Source: Candidatus Roizmanbacteria bacterium
GTDB taxonomy: Bacteria > Patescibacteriota > Microgenomatia > UBA1406
Direction of reading: 5' to 3'
Length of the DNA: 15,721 nt
Assembly: GCA_024653645.1 (NCBI GenBank)
Contig: JANLHK010000060.1
Coordinates: forward strand, 1-15,721
This document shows positions 7,128 to 13,215 of the stretch, one piece after another; position 1 is the stretch's first letter, and each line of letters starts with the position of its first letter. Below the pieces are notes generated by a model that was not told where the DNA came from, ran no database searches, and worked only from the letters and a program-made list of their open reading frames with translations. The position numbers were made by a program, and so were the translations under genes.

Positions 7128-8216
7128 ATGACAACTGATCGCAAAAAAATACGGGTATGTCTCCTATTTGGAGGGCGCAGTGGTGAACACGAAGTGTCGC
7201 TCCAGTCGGCAAAATCAATATACGAGGCACTCGATACATCAAAGTATGAGGTTAAGTTGGTCGGTATTGATAAGCAGGGCCACTGGTTGCCACTGAATGA
7301 ATCTCACTATTTACTGCACGAAACCAATCCCAAACGTATCTCACTTAATGCTGCTGCTGTGCAGCAGAAACAGACGCTCTTTAAACCCAATGAACCAACG
7401 AAGGTGACAGGCGTTGATGTAATTTTTCCGGTGATGCATGGCACGTTTGGTGAGGATGGATCGATACAGGGCATGTTGGAGCTGATGCAAGTTGCGTATG
7501 TAGGAGCAGGAGTATTGGGTTCGGCAGTGGGTATGGATAAAGATGTCATGAAGCGTCTACTGCATGAGACAGGCATTCCGATTGCCCGCTATATCACCAT
7601 TCGGCAGCATGAGCCTTTCCAAGGAAGGACTGAAATTATCGTGCAGCAACTGGGCTTGCCGCTGTTTGTTAAGCCGGCCAATCTGGGATCATCAGTCGGA
7701 ATCACGAAAGTACACACGCAGGACGAGCTTGTGCCGGCGCTTGAAAGCGCATTCCAGTTCGACACCAAGGTATTGGTTGAAGAATTCATTGATGGTCGAG
7801 AGATTGAATGTTCGGTATTGGGTAATGAGAATCCTATAGCATCAGTTCCCGGCGAAATAATCCCCTCACATGAATTTTATTCCTACGAAGCAAAGTATAT
7901 CGACGAGCATGGCGCGGCCCTGCGTATTCCGGCACAGCTGAGCAAAGCCCAGATACAAAAGATACAGACGATGGCGATACAAGCGTTTAAGGCACTTGAA
8001 TGCGAAGGTATGGCGCGGGTTGATTTTTTCTTAACCAAGGCAGGCAGGCTGTCTGTCAATGAGATCAATACCATTCCGGGTTTTACCAACATCAGTATGT
8101 ACCCCAAACTGTGGGAAGCGTCAGGTATCTCGTATGCGGAGTTGCTCGATACACTGATTCAACTTGCTCTTGAACGGAAAAACAAAAAGGATCGCTTAGT
8201 CCGTAGCTATTCGTGA
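7128..8216 (+). CDS. ddl: D-alanine-D-alanine ligase
   Basis: ATP-dependent ligase making the D-Ala-D-Ala dipeptide for peptidoglycan. The 362-residue ATP-grasp protein has GGRSGEHEVS (15-24), MHGTFGEDGSIQG (103-115), GMDKDVMK (135-142), FVKPANLGSSVG (180-191), VEEFIDGREIECSVLG (217-232), the omega-loop FYSYEAKY (250-257), ARVDFF (296-301) and NEINTIPGFT (311-320). Tyr in the omega loop is the form associated with D-Ala rather than D-lactate as second substrate. It shows that this organism makes canonical cross-linkable peptidoglycan stem peptides. It is divergent from the DUF1761/Nudix pair, and its 3' end overlaps the convergent small gene by 21 bp. The stop codon is TGA. Confidence 0.96.
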   Translation: MTTDRKKIRVCLLFGGRSGEHEVSLQSAKSIYEALDTSKYEVKLVGIDKQGHWLPLNESHYLLHETNPKRISLNAAAVQQKQTLFKPNEPTKVTGVDVIFPVMHGTFGEDGSIQGMLELMQVAYVGAGVLGSAVGMDKDVMKRLLHETGIPIARYITIRQHEPFQGRTEIIVQQLGLPLFVKPANLGSSVGITKVHTQDELVPALESAFQFDTKVLVEEFIDGREIECSVLGNENPIASVPGEIIPSHEFYSYEAKYIDEHGAALRIPAQLSKAQIQKIQTMAIQAFKALECEGMARVDFFLTKAGRLSVNEINTIPGFTNISMYPKLWEASGISYAELLDTLIQLALERKNKKDRLVRSYS

Positions 8217-8585
8217 TAAATCTCCATTAAGGAATATCGGCTGTAACCCATGAATCTCATCGGTTATCGGTAACGTATCATCGGGTGTATGAAGGATATA
8301 GATTTTTTTATGGAGCGCAAATGCGAGAGCCATCTCCATCAGTACGTTGCCGCCAATGTACCCTTGAAACCCTTTTTTCTCGTAATTAGCTACAAGAATC
8401 GCATCGCTTTTTCTAATTTTGCTGAAATGTTGACGAATAAGCTGTGTCTTAGTGCGTGATAAGCGACTGTTTATAACAGGCGTCAGCACATGGATCCCTT
8501 GCCTTCTGAGGGTTGTGATGATGGGAGTGAGGCGCGCATAGCTACTGGCGCTGGCGCATAAGGTAATCGTTTTTTTCTTTGCCAT
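8196..8585 (-). CDS. Small nucleoside 2-deoxyribosyltransferase-like protein
   Basis: A 129-residue protein without signal or membrane segment. It starts with a Rossmann-like strand (KKTITLCASAS) and has a central KSDAILVANYEKKG and the segment YIGGNVLMEMALAFALHKKIYIL (75-97). The layout 'DAILVAN...GGN-x-x-xE-x-A-x-A...KKIYIL' resembles the nucleoside 2-deoxyribosyltransferase fold, where a glutamate in that helix is the nucleophile; Glu82 would be the candidate. The family link is by pattern only, and the deoxyribosyl transfer activity is not established. The gene is divergent from the dehydratase-like gene with overlapping promoters, and its end overlaps ddl by 21 bp. Confidence 0.65.
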   Translation of the reverse strand: MAKKKTITLCASASSYARLTPIITTLRRQGIHVLTPVINSRLSRTKTQLIRQHFSKIRKSDAILVANYEKKGFQGYIGGNVLMEMALAFALHKKIYILHTPDDTLPITDEIHGLQPIFLNGDLSRIATD

Positions 8586-8594
8586 GGATGCCTA

Positions 8595-8607
8595 TGCTAC
8601 AATTATA
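8595..8607. promoter_or_regulatory. Shared bidirectional -10 region (dehydratase / deoxyribosyltransferase-like)
   Basis: Plus strand: extended -10 TGCTACAAT (8595-8603) ending 10 bases before the ATG at 8614. Minus strand: perfect TATAAT (8607-8602) ending 16 bases before the ATG at 8585. The two hexamers share two bases, so the two promoters are expected to compete for polymerase. No Shine-Dalgarno is seen for either gene. Confidence 0.55.
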
Positions 8608-8613
8608 ACCAAG

Positions 8614-8961
8614 ATGATGCAATCTAAAGCTACGGATTTAATTCAAAAACATTGTGTGCCATGCGAAGGCGGGACTAAGCCGTTAACTCAAGAAGAAGCG
8701 GCACCGTACTTGCAGGCAGTTCCCCATTGGATAGTTGATGATGAAGGAAAAAAAATTAAACGAACATTTGTGTTTAAGGATTTTATGGAAGCGGTTGATT
8801 TTATTAACCGCATTGCAGCTGTTGCGCAGCAAGAAGGCCACCATCCCGACTTGAAACTTTTTAACTATAAAAAAGTTTCGGTAACACTATCGACTCATGC
8901 GATTAATGGCTTAAGCACCAACGATTTTATACTGGCTGCGAAAACCGATACGCTGGTATGA
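8614..8961 (+). CDS. Pterin-4a-carbinolamine dehydratase-like protein
   Basis: A 115-residue protein of the PCD/DcoH family, which dehydrates 4a-hydroxytetrahydrobiopterin. Visible hallmarks are CVPCEGGTKPLTQEEAAPYL, RTFVFKDFMEAVDFINRIA, the active-site EGHHPDLKLFNYKKVSVTLSTHA stretch (split as EGHHPD and then STHA), and GLSTNDFILAAKTD. The frame opens at an ATG at 8584, but that would place the promoter inside the gene. The ATGs at 8614 and 8617 follow an extended -10 by 10-13 bases and match the usual N-terminal length. It is the first gene of an operon with an FkbM methyltransferase (ATGA overlap) and a GT4 enzyme. No pterin-dependent hydroxylase is nearby, so its substrate here is unclear. 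Confidence 0.88.
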   Translation: MMQSKATDLIQKHCVPCEGGTKPLTQEEAAPYLQAVPHWIVDDEGKKIKRTFVFKDFMEAVDFINRIAAVAQQEGHHPDLKLFNYKKVSVTLSTHAINGLSTNDFILAAKTDTLV

Positions 8962-9899
8962 CAACACGCAAAAAAATCACCTCTTTTATATACAACACAT
9001 TTCGCAGCTACGGCATTGATATCCGTCGGGTTAAAGAAAATTTGTCGATGAGCGGGGAGCCATTTGAATACCAGGTTGGCAACTATGTTTTGCTGTTTCC
9101 TCCAGGTCATGCCCTCCCATCCATGCAGGAGCGCTCTCCTGAATATGGACACATGCTGACACGTCTGGCAGAAACACTGCAGAAGCAGAACGGAACCTAT
9201 GCCGTTATTGATATTGGCGCCAATGTGGGTGACAGTGCGGCATATATTAAAACCGGCGCAGATGTACCGATCTACTGTATTGAAGGACATAAGCCGTATC
9301 TTGAGTACCTTACGCGCAACGTTATTCAGTGGAATAACGTTGAAGTGTTTCCTTCTTTTGTGAGCGATAAGCGTGGTATGGCCAATACTATGACCATTGA
9401 AGAAAACCAGGGCACGATTCGACTTATACAATCAAAAGGTTCGTATGTTGCATCATTTATCACCCTTGACCAGTTTGTGAATGAACACACACCGGCGCAA
9501 ACAGCAAAGCTGCTTAAAATTGATACGGATGGGTACGACCTACGGGTTTTGACAGGAGGTATGCGGTATATAAAGAAAACTAAACCGGTCATATTTTTTG
9601 AATACGTAAAAATGTACTGGGAACGGCCCGAGGATGGGCTGTCAATGCTGAAGCGATTGCAGAAAATAGGTTATTTTGGAGCTCTTTTTTATGACTGCTT
9701 TGGCGAGCTTATCATGGCAACTAGTTTGGACGACGTTAATGTCGTTGAATCTCTGGATGATTATATTACCCGCGGCGAACCTGCTCTGGGGTATTATGAT
9801 GTGTGCCTCTTTCACCAAAACGACCGTAGATTAGCAAAACAGTTTATTAATAACGAACGTGCCTACTACAAAAAAGCTCGGCGTACTGCTCGTAACTAA
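8958..9899 (+). CDS. FkbM-family SAM-dependent methyltransferase
   Basis: The 313-residue protein has a SAM-binding motif I, VIDIGANVGDSAAY (83-96), with the acidic strand IYCIEGHKPY (105-114) and the FkbM-typical LLKIDTDGYDLRVLTGG (185-201) followed by PVIFFEY. FkbM-type enzymes methylate sugar hydroxyls or antibiotics, and many sit in glycan clusters. The start ATG overlaps the dehydratase TGA (ATGA), which implies translational coupling. The downstream GT4 gene overlaps its 3' end by 41 bp. Together these suggest O-methylation of a sugar in the glycan made by the neighbouring glycosyltransferase. The C-terminal approximately 30 residues are Lys/Arg-rich. Confidence 0.87.
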   Translation: MTTRKKITSFIYNTFRSYGIDIRRVKENLSMSGEPFEYQVGNYVLLFPPGHALPSMQERSPEYGHMLTRLAETLQKQNGTYAVIDIGANVGDSAAYIKTGADVPIYCIEGHKPYLEYLTRNVIQWNNVEVFPSFVSDKRGMANTMTIEENQGTIRLIQSKGSYVASFITLDQFVNEHTPAQTAKLLKIDTDGYDLRVLTGGMRYIKKTKPVIFFEYVKMYWERPEDGLSMLKRLQKIGYFGALFYDCFGELIMATSLDDVNVVESLDDYITRGEPALGYYDVCLFHQNDRRLAKQFINNERAYYKKARRTARN

Positions 9900-11079
9900 C
9901 CATCTACGGTTGGGTTGCACCACCAAAACGTTTCTCACATATGAGAAGTATTTGAATAGAAAAAAGTTTGATGTTCATCGATTGGTATTAAATGAGCAAG
10001 GGTGGAATATGCAGGCGTTGCAGGATGTTATAGAACAGAAACAGATCTCGGTTGTGGTTACCAACAGCATTTATTATGAAACAGGAAAAAAATATGACGA
10101 CGTGATTCACTGGCTGAAAACGTGTCAGCAAAACCATATCCGCGTCATTGATATTACTCATTTTAGTAAGGTAGACAGGACGGTTGACGCCTTACTAGAT
10201 GCACGATTATTTGTTTCATCAGTCTGTCGCTTAGCCTATCTGTATAGGCTGAAACAATCAGGTCAGAGTTTGGAGTATATAGAAAAATTTTACGTGCTGT
10301 ATAACCCGCTTGATACCAAAAAACTGGATGATTTTGTCATTGGTAAAAACCAGAAATTGGCACTGCGAAAAAAATTAGGCATTCCTCATAATGCATTTAT
10401 TATTGGTCGGTTTGGAAGGGGTGACGCCGATAAGTGGGATGATAGGTTGGTGCGCACATTACCACTTCTATTACAGAAGAACAAAAACTTTTTTATCCTG
10501 TTGCAAGCTAAACCTGACGCATATAATCCACAAATTTTCACTCGTTTTTCACATAACATTCTTAGCTTGCCGGAATCGAATAATGAGAAAGAGATTGCAG
10601 AACATATACAAATTTGTGATGTATTACTGCAAACCAGTCGTATTGGAGAATCGTTTGGATGCGCTATTGCCGAGGGCATGTACTATGGAAAGCCCATGGT
10701 AACCAGTTCTACTGATTTTCGCGCCCCTACTCCGTTTGAACGGGATAATGGGCAGTTGGAATTGGTAGAAGACACGATTAATGGATATGTATGCCATACT
10801 CCACAGGACTCGGCACAGGCAATAATGAAATTAACAACTGAAAAAACATATAATCGTATCAGTAGAGCAAATGCGGAAAAAGCAAGGTCATGGTTTGATG
10901 CGGATCAGCTTACTGAGCGGTTAGAAAATTATATACGAGGCAAGACTAACTCTCCAACGCATTCTCTATCCATAGAGGACTATATAAAACGCGTAAAGCC
11001 TGAATCCCAACTCTATCTACTGTCGTTGTGGGCTGAACATTTTGGCAGGAAAGTTAAGCGAAAGCTGGGTTTTGTGTGA
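9859..11079 (+). CDS. GT4-family glycosyltransferase
   Basis: A 406-residue GT-B glycosyltransferase. The N-terminal Rossmann strand KLGVLLVTNHLRLGCTTKTFLTYEKYL (split at GC, residues 6-32) is followed by YNPLD (148-152), the donor-domain start FIIGRFGRGDADKWDDRLV (180-198), and the E-x7-E motif E264-SFGCAIA-E272 followed by YYGKPMV. The family normally has GGTTKT; here it is GCTTKT. The GTG start at 9859 gives a 41-bp overlap with the methyltransferase gene. The first downstream ATG (residue 51) would delete the N-terminal Rossmann strand, so GTG is preferred. No membrane span is seen. Donor and acceptor are unknown. Its TGA stop overlaps the extended -10 of the downstream tRNA promoter. Local base composition is more AT-rich than the left part of the window. 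Confidence 0.9.
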   Translation: MPTTKKLGVLLVTNHLRLGCTTKTFLTYEKYLNRKKFDVHRLVLNEQGWNMQALQDVIEQKQISVVVTNSIYYETGKKYDDVIHWLKTCQQNHIRVIDITHFSKVDRTVDALLDARLFVSSVCRLAYLYRLKQSGQSLEYIEKFYVLYNPLDTKKLDDFVIGKNQKLALRKKLGIPHNAFIIGRFGRGDADKWDDRLVRTLPLLLQKNKNFFILLQAKPDAYNPQIFTRFSHNILSLPESNNEKEIAEHIQICDVLLQTSRIGESFGCAIAEGMYYGKPMVTSSTDFRAPTPFERDNGQLELVEDTINGYVCHTPQDSAQAIMKLTTEKTYNRISRANAEKARSWFDADQLTERLENYIRGKTNSPTHSLSIEDYIKRVKPESQLYLLSLWAEHFGRKVKRKLGFV

Positions 11080-11085
11080 TAGAAT
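11077..11085 (+). promoter_or_regulatory. Extended -10 promoter for tRNA-Gln
   Basis: TGATAGAAT: the TGA stop codon of the glycosyltransferase supplies the extended TGn, and TAGAAT (11080-11085) is the -10 hexamer. Nine bases separate it from the first base of the mature tRNA, so transcription would begin at about 11092. No -35 was assigned. Confidence 0.45.
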
Positions 11086-11094
11086 AACAACACT

Positions 11095-11165
11095 TGCCCG
11101 GTAGTTTAAAGGTAGAACACCGCGCTCTGGACGCGGGGGTCGGGGTTCGAGTCCCTGCTGGGCAG
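11095..11165 (+). tRNA. tRNA-Gln, anticodon CTG
   Basis: A complete 71-nt cloverleaf can be folded by hand. The acceptor stem is TGCCCGG with CTGGGCA (one G-U), the D arm GTTT/GAAC with loop AAAGGTA, and the anticodon stem CCGCG/CGCGG with loop CTCTGGA, giving anticodon CTG. The variable loop has 4 nt, and the T arm is CGGGG/CCCTG (one G-U) with loop TTCGAGT. The discriminator is G73 and the first pair is U1-A72, both identity features of tRNA-Gln. CCA is not encoded (CTC follows), so it must be added by the CCA-adding enzyme. It decodes CAG codons. It lies 15 bases after a glycosyltransferase stop codon, at the edge of a composition change. Confidence 0.95.
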
Positions 11166-11218
11166 CTCGAAGTGAGCAACGCAAACGTAGAAGATTCCGA
11201 GTGTAACGATGGGCGTAG

Positions 11219-11242
11219 ATCAGCAACGATAAGATTGCTGAT
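11219..11242. repeat. 8-bp perfect inverted repeat downstream of tRNA-Gln
   Basis: ATCAGCAA (11219-11226) and TTGCTGAT (11235-11242) flank an 8-nt loop. It lies in the 111-bp gene-free stretch between the tRNA and the end of the receiver-domain gene, so it is placed to mark transcript ends from both sides. No T run follows on either strand, so a standard intrinsic terminator is not supported. Nothing else convincing was seen in this gap. Confidence 0.5.
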
Positions 11243-11276
11243 ACCTAGCGCTATATACACCTTGTTTACTTCACTT

Positions 11277-11645
11277 TTAGTTTGAGAGTGTTTGATGAAT
11301 TTTTAACATAAGATTTTTAAGTGAGATATCTGATTTAAGAATATACTCAACAACTCCAAGATTTTTTCCCATAACTACATCGTCTTTCTCTCTCAAATTA
11401 CTCACAATAATGACTGGTACTTTACTATCGTATTTCACCCGTATCTTTTCGAGTACATCAAAGCCGCTTTCACCCGGCATGATAATGTCCAGTAAGATCA
11501 GATCGGGCTTCTTTTCTTTAAACTTCTGTAAAGCTTCTTGACTATTTTTTGCCAGAATACTTTTATATCCCGCCTTAGTTAATGTATCAATCAAGACCTT
11601 CTGTATCGCGCTTTCATCTTCCACTATGAGAATCTTTTTTATCAT
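11277..11645 (-). CDS. Stand-alone response-regulator receiver domain (CheY-like)
   Basis: A 122-residue protein consisting only of a receiver domain: acidic pair Glu9-Asp10, phospho-acceptor Asp53 in DLILLDIIMPGESG (48-61), switch Ser82 (VIIVSN) and Lys104 (YILKSD). There is no DNA-binding or enzymatic output domain, so it must act by protein contact. It starts 3 bases after the stop of the membrane GT2 gene on the same strand, with no Shine-Dalgarno, so it is almost certainly co-translated with that synthase. A role in controlling the synthase or an unlinked partner is inference. No histidine kinase is in the window. Confidence 0.93.
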   Translation of the reverse strand: MIKKILIVEDESAIQKVLIDTLTKAGYKSILAKNSQEALQKFKEKKPDLILLDIIMPGESGFDVLEKIRVKYDSKVPVIIVSNLREKDDVVMGKNLGVVEYILKSDISLKNLMLKIHQTLSN

Positions 11646-11648
11646 AGA

Positions 11649-13097
11649 TTAGCTGGTTGCTGTAACTGGTAATAAAGTAAGCGCTTGTGGTTTTTCGTTA
11701 GTATTAATAAGAAATGCTTTAGGAAACACGGGCCACAGCCAATAACACATAGTACCTGTCCAAAAGAAGTTCACTAGTAAGAAACTCGTTAGTCCGTGGT
11801 TCACTAAATTATAGAAAAGCCCAACAACGCCAACAAGTATCGTTATAAATTGAGGTAAGATTAAAAGGATATTTTTTTTGGGACTTACTCCTTTTTTTGT
11901 AACTATATAGGTAGGCTTAACATACAGCAAGGCTTTTATAGTAGAAAGAAAAAATACTGGGAAGAGGCTGGTCCACATTCGGGAGTTTGCTGACCCCTTA
12001 CCTAAGTCGTAATATACTTTCATGGTAAGAAAAAAAGAGGGTAACCGTAAAACAAGGTACCAAATCCCAACGGTTAGTATGGGTGTGTTGGTGTATAGGG
12101 AGTAAAAATTTATTAGATATAGGCTGGGAATTACTAGTGCGCTTATTAAGTAGATATATCCCGTTTCAAAATAGAGAATTTTTTGTCTAAAAGAAAGCGT
12201 AGAGTCCCATAATGATTGTTTCCAAAAAAACATTCGTAATGTATCAAGCGCCCACGTTCCTCTTTGTTTATAGATAGTCTTTAAGTCTATGGGAGCTTCT
12301 CCTTTGGTGTATGCTTGGCTAATATAGATGCTTTTATACCCATGTTGATTTAAGACGTATGAAGTGTATAGATCCTCAACGATATTCCATTCTTGAAAAC
12401 CCTGTATTTCATCAAGAGCTGACCGCCGATAAATAACTCCCGATCCGCAGCTTATTGCCGATTCATACGCATTCTTTCCTGGTTGCATATGTCCATAAAA
12501 AAGATGGTCGTGGTTAAAGTCACCCTCTGGTACGTCAAACATTTGCCGGGTTGCCACAATAGCCACTTTATCATTTTTGAAGTGCCCGAGCAGATCATCA
12601 AGGATATTATTGGCAACCCACTGGTCCGCATCAAGGGTAAGAATAAAATTACCAAACGATTTGGAAAACGCATAGTTAAGCGAAGCAGCTTTATATGCTT
12701 TCGTTTTTCTATCAGGCCGCACCAAGTAGGTTGCGTGGTATTTGCTACAGAGTTTCTTAACTTCCGCTCGGTCACTATCATCTATTACATAGATTCTTTT
12801 TTTAGAACTTATAATTTTAGAAGCAGATTTAATCGTACGCTCTAAAAGAGTAATAGGCTCATTTTTTGTGGGTATGAAAATATCTACCATTGCCCTCAGC
12901 GAATATGGACCTCCATGCAATTGATATCTTTTTTTTGAGTGGTTAATAACAAAGAGTACAAACATAAAAAAAATGGCAAACTCCAGTACGAAGAATACAG
13001 TGGCGATTAAAGTATCTACGATGATATAAAGCCACAGTATGTATACGATTCCTGTGAAAAGAGATGCAATTACATAAAAACTGTACTTTTTTTCCAT
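11649..13097 (-). CDS. Membrane GT2 glycosyltransferase (cellulose-synthase-like)
   Basis: A 482-residue processive-type GT2. Two N-terminal membrane helices (about 7-27 and 31-51) come first, then a cytosolic catalytic domain with VDIFIPTKNEP (71-81), VIDDSD (104-109), the metal motif DADQ (156-159) and VEDLYTS (240-246). Several more helices follow from about 310 to 455. The acceptor-site motif, normally Q-x-x-R-W, reads QRGTW (278-282), so the arginine is replaced by threonine. The TED motif is VED. The frame opens earlier at 13136, but that start would lie within a promoter and palindrome; the ATG at 13097 is 6 bases after a -10 and begins just before the first helix. No PilZ domain is seen. 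It is followed by the receiver gene and divergent from the GH26/GT2 pair. The product polymer is unknown; a beta-glycan is plausible. Confidence 0.88.
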   Translation of the reverse strand: MEKKYSFYVIASLFTGIVYILWLYIIVDTLIATVFFVLEFAIFFMFVLFVINHSKKRYQLHGGPYSLRAMVDIFIPTKNEPITLLERTIKSASKIISSKKRIYVIDDSDRAEVKKLCSKYHATYLVRPDRKTKAYKAASLNYAFSKSFGNFILTLDADQWVANNILDDLLGHFKNDKVAIVATRQMFDVPEGDFNHDHLFYGHMQPGKNAYESAISCGSGVIYRRSALDEIQGFQEWNIVEDLYTSYVLNQHGYKSIYISQAYTKGEAPIDLKTIYKQRGTWALDTLRMFFWKQSLWDSTLSFRQKILYFETGYIYLISALVIPSLYLINFYSLYTNTPILTVGIWYLVLRLPSFFLTMKVYYDLGKGSANSRMWTSLFPVFFLSTIKALLYVKPTYIVTKKGVSPKKNILLILPQFITILVGVVGLFYNLVNHGLTSFLLVNFFWTGTMCYWLWPVFPKAFLINTNEKPQALTLLPVTATS

Positions 13098-13103
13098 AAG
13101 ACT

Positions 13104-13132
13104 AGTATATAAGTGTGTTACTATTTTGTAAC
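13104..13132 (-). promoter_or_regulatory. Promoter for the GT2-receiver pair
   Basis: Minus strand: -10 TATACT (13109-13104), 17-bp spacer and a weak -35 GTTACA (13132-13127). The ATG at 13097 follows the -10 by 6 bases, so the transcript should be leaderless. The spacer and -35 are covered by the 14-bp palindrome centred at 13124.5, which places a bound regulator where it would block polymerase. Confidence 0.5.
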
Positions 13133-13141
13133 ACACTTATA
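13108..13141. promoter_or_regulatory. Palindromic operator-like site, copy 1
   Basis: Perfect inverted repeat with 14-bp arms, TATAAGTGTGTTAC (13108-13121) and GTAACACACTTATA (13128-13141), around the 6-bp spacer TATTTT. The core GTTAC-N6-GTAAC matches copy 2. It covers the -35/-10 spacer of the minus-strand GT2 promoter. Such symmetry upstream of the transcription start suggests a dimeric DNA-binding protein rather than an RNA hairpin. No regulator gene for it is seen in the window. Confidence 0.65.
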
Positions 13142-13172
13142 CATAAGAAGCAACTCTCCTATAAGATCTCTA

Positions 13173-13195
13173 TGTGTTACTAATTTGTAACATAC
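13173..13195. promoter_or_regulatory. Palindromic operator-like site, copy 2
   Basis: TGTTAC (13175-13180) and GTAACA (13187-13192) around TAATTT. Over 23 bases (13173-13195) it matches copy 1 (13114-13136) with two differences, 59 bp centre to centre. It lies 16.5 bp from its centre to the -10 of the GH26 promoter; copy 1 lies 15.5 bp from the -10 of the opposite promoter. The outer arms are less symmetric than in copy 1, so binding may be weaker. Confidence 0.6.
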
Positions 13196-13196
13196 A

Positions 13197-13205
13197 TGCT
13201 ACGAT
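13197..13205 (+). promoter_or_regulatory. Extended -10 promoter for GH26-GT2
   Basis: TGCTACGAT: extended TGn plus -10 hexamer TACGAT (13200-13205), close in form to TGCTACAAT at 8595. The ATG at 13216 follows by 10 bases. Operator-like copy 2 lies immediately upstream. Confidence 0.45.
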
Positions 13206-13215
13206 AGTGATACTT

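Noticed and set aside
7094..7144. Upstream TTG start for the DUF1761-like gene
   Set aside because: It would overlap the divergent ddl start and the promoter, and it adds residues absent from the typical family N terminus.
8584..8613. ATG at 8584 for the dehydratase-like gene
   Set aside because: It overlaps the minus-strand start codon and the TGCTACAAT promoter; family length fits the ATG at 8614 or 8617.
8214..8961. TGA recoded as glycine, as in some CPR lineages
   Set aside because: TGA ends ddl, the dehydratase, the second GT4 and GH26 at the lengths expected for their families, and no gene has an internal TGA.
8895..9431. 178-codon open frame on the minus strand
   Set aside because: It lies wholly antisense to the dehydratase end and the well-supported FkbM methyltransferase, and its translation has no recognisable domain.
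11094..11285. 63-codon plus-strand frame starting next to the tRNA
   Set aside because: It reads straight through the tRNA-Gln cloverleaf, and the peptide resembles no protein.
13098..13136. Upstream start for the minus-strand GT2
   Set aside because: The added residues are encoded by the -10 region and palindrome copy 1; the ATG at 13097 fits the promoter and the first membrane helix.
13108..13195. CRISPR repeat pair or transposon terminal repeats
   Set aside because: Only two imperfect copies occur, there is no regular array, no transposase or target duplication, and the placement matches promoters.
13174..13215. GTG start for the GH26 gene
   Set aside because: It lies inside palindrome copy 2 and upstream of the extended -10; the ATG at 13216 is better placed.
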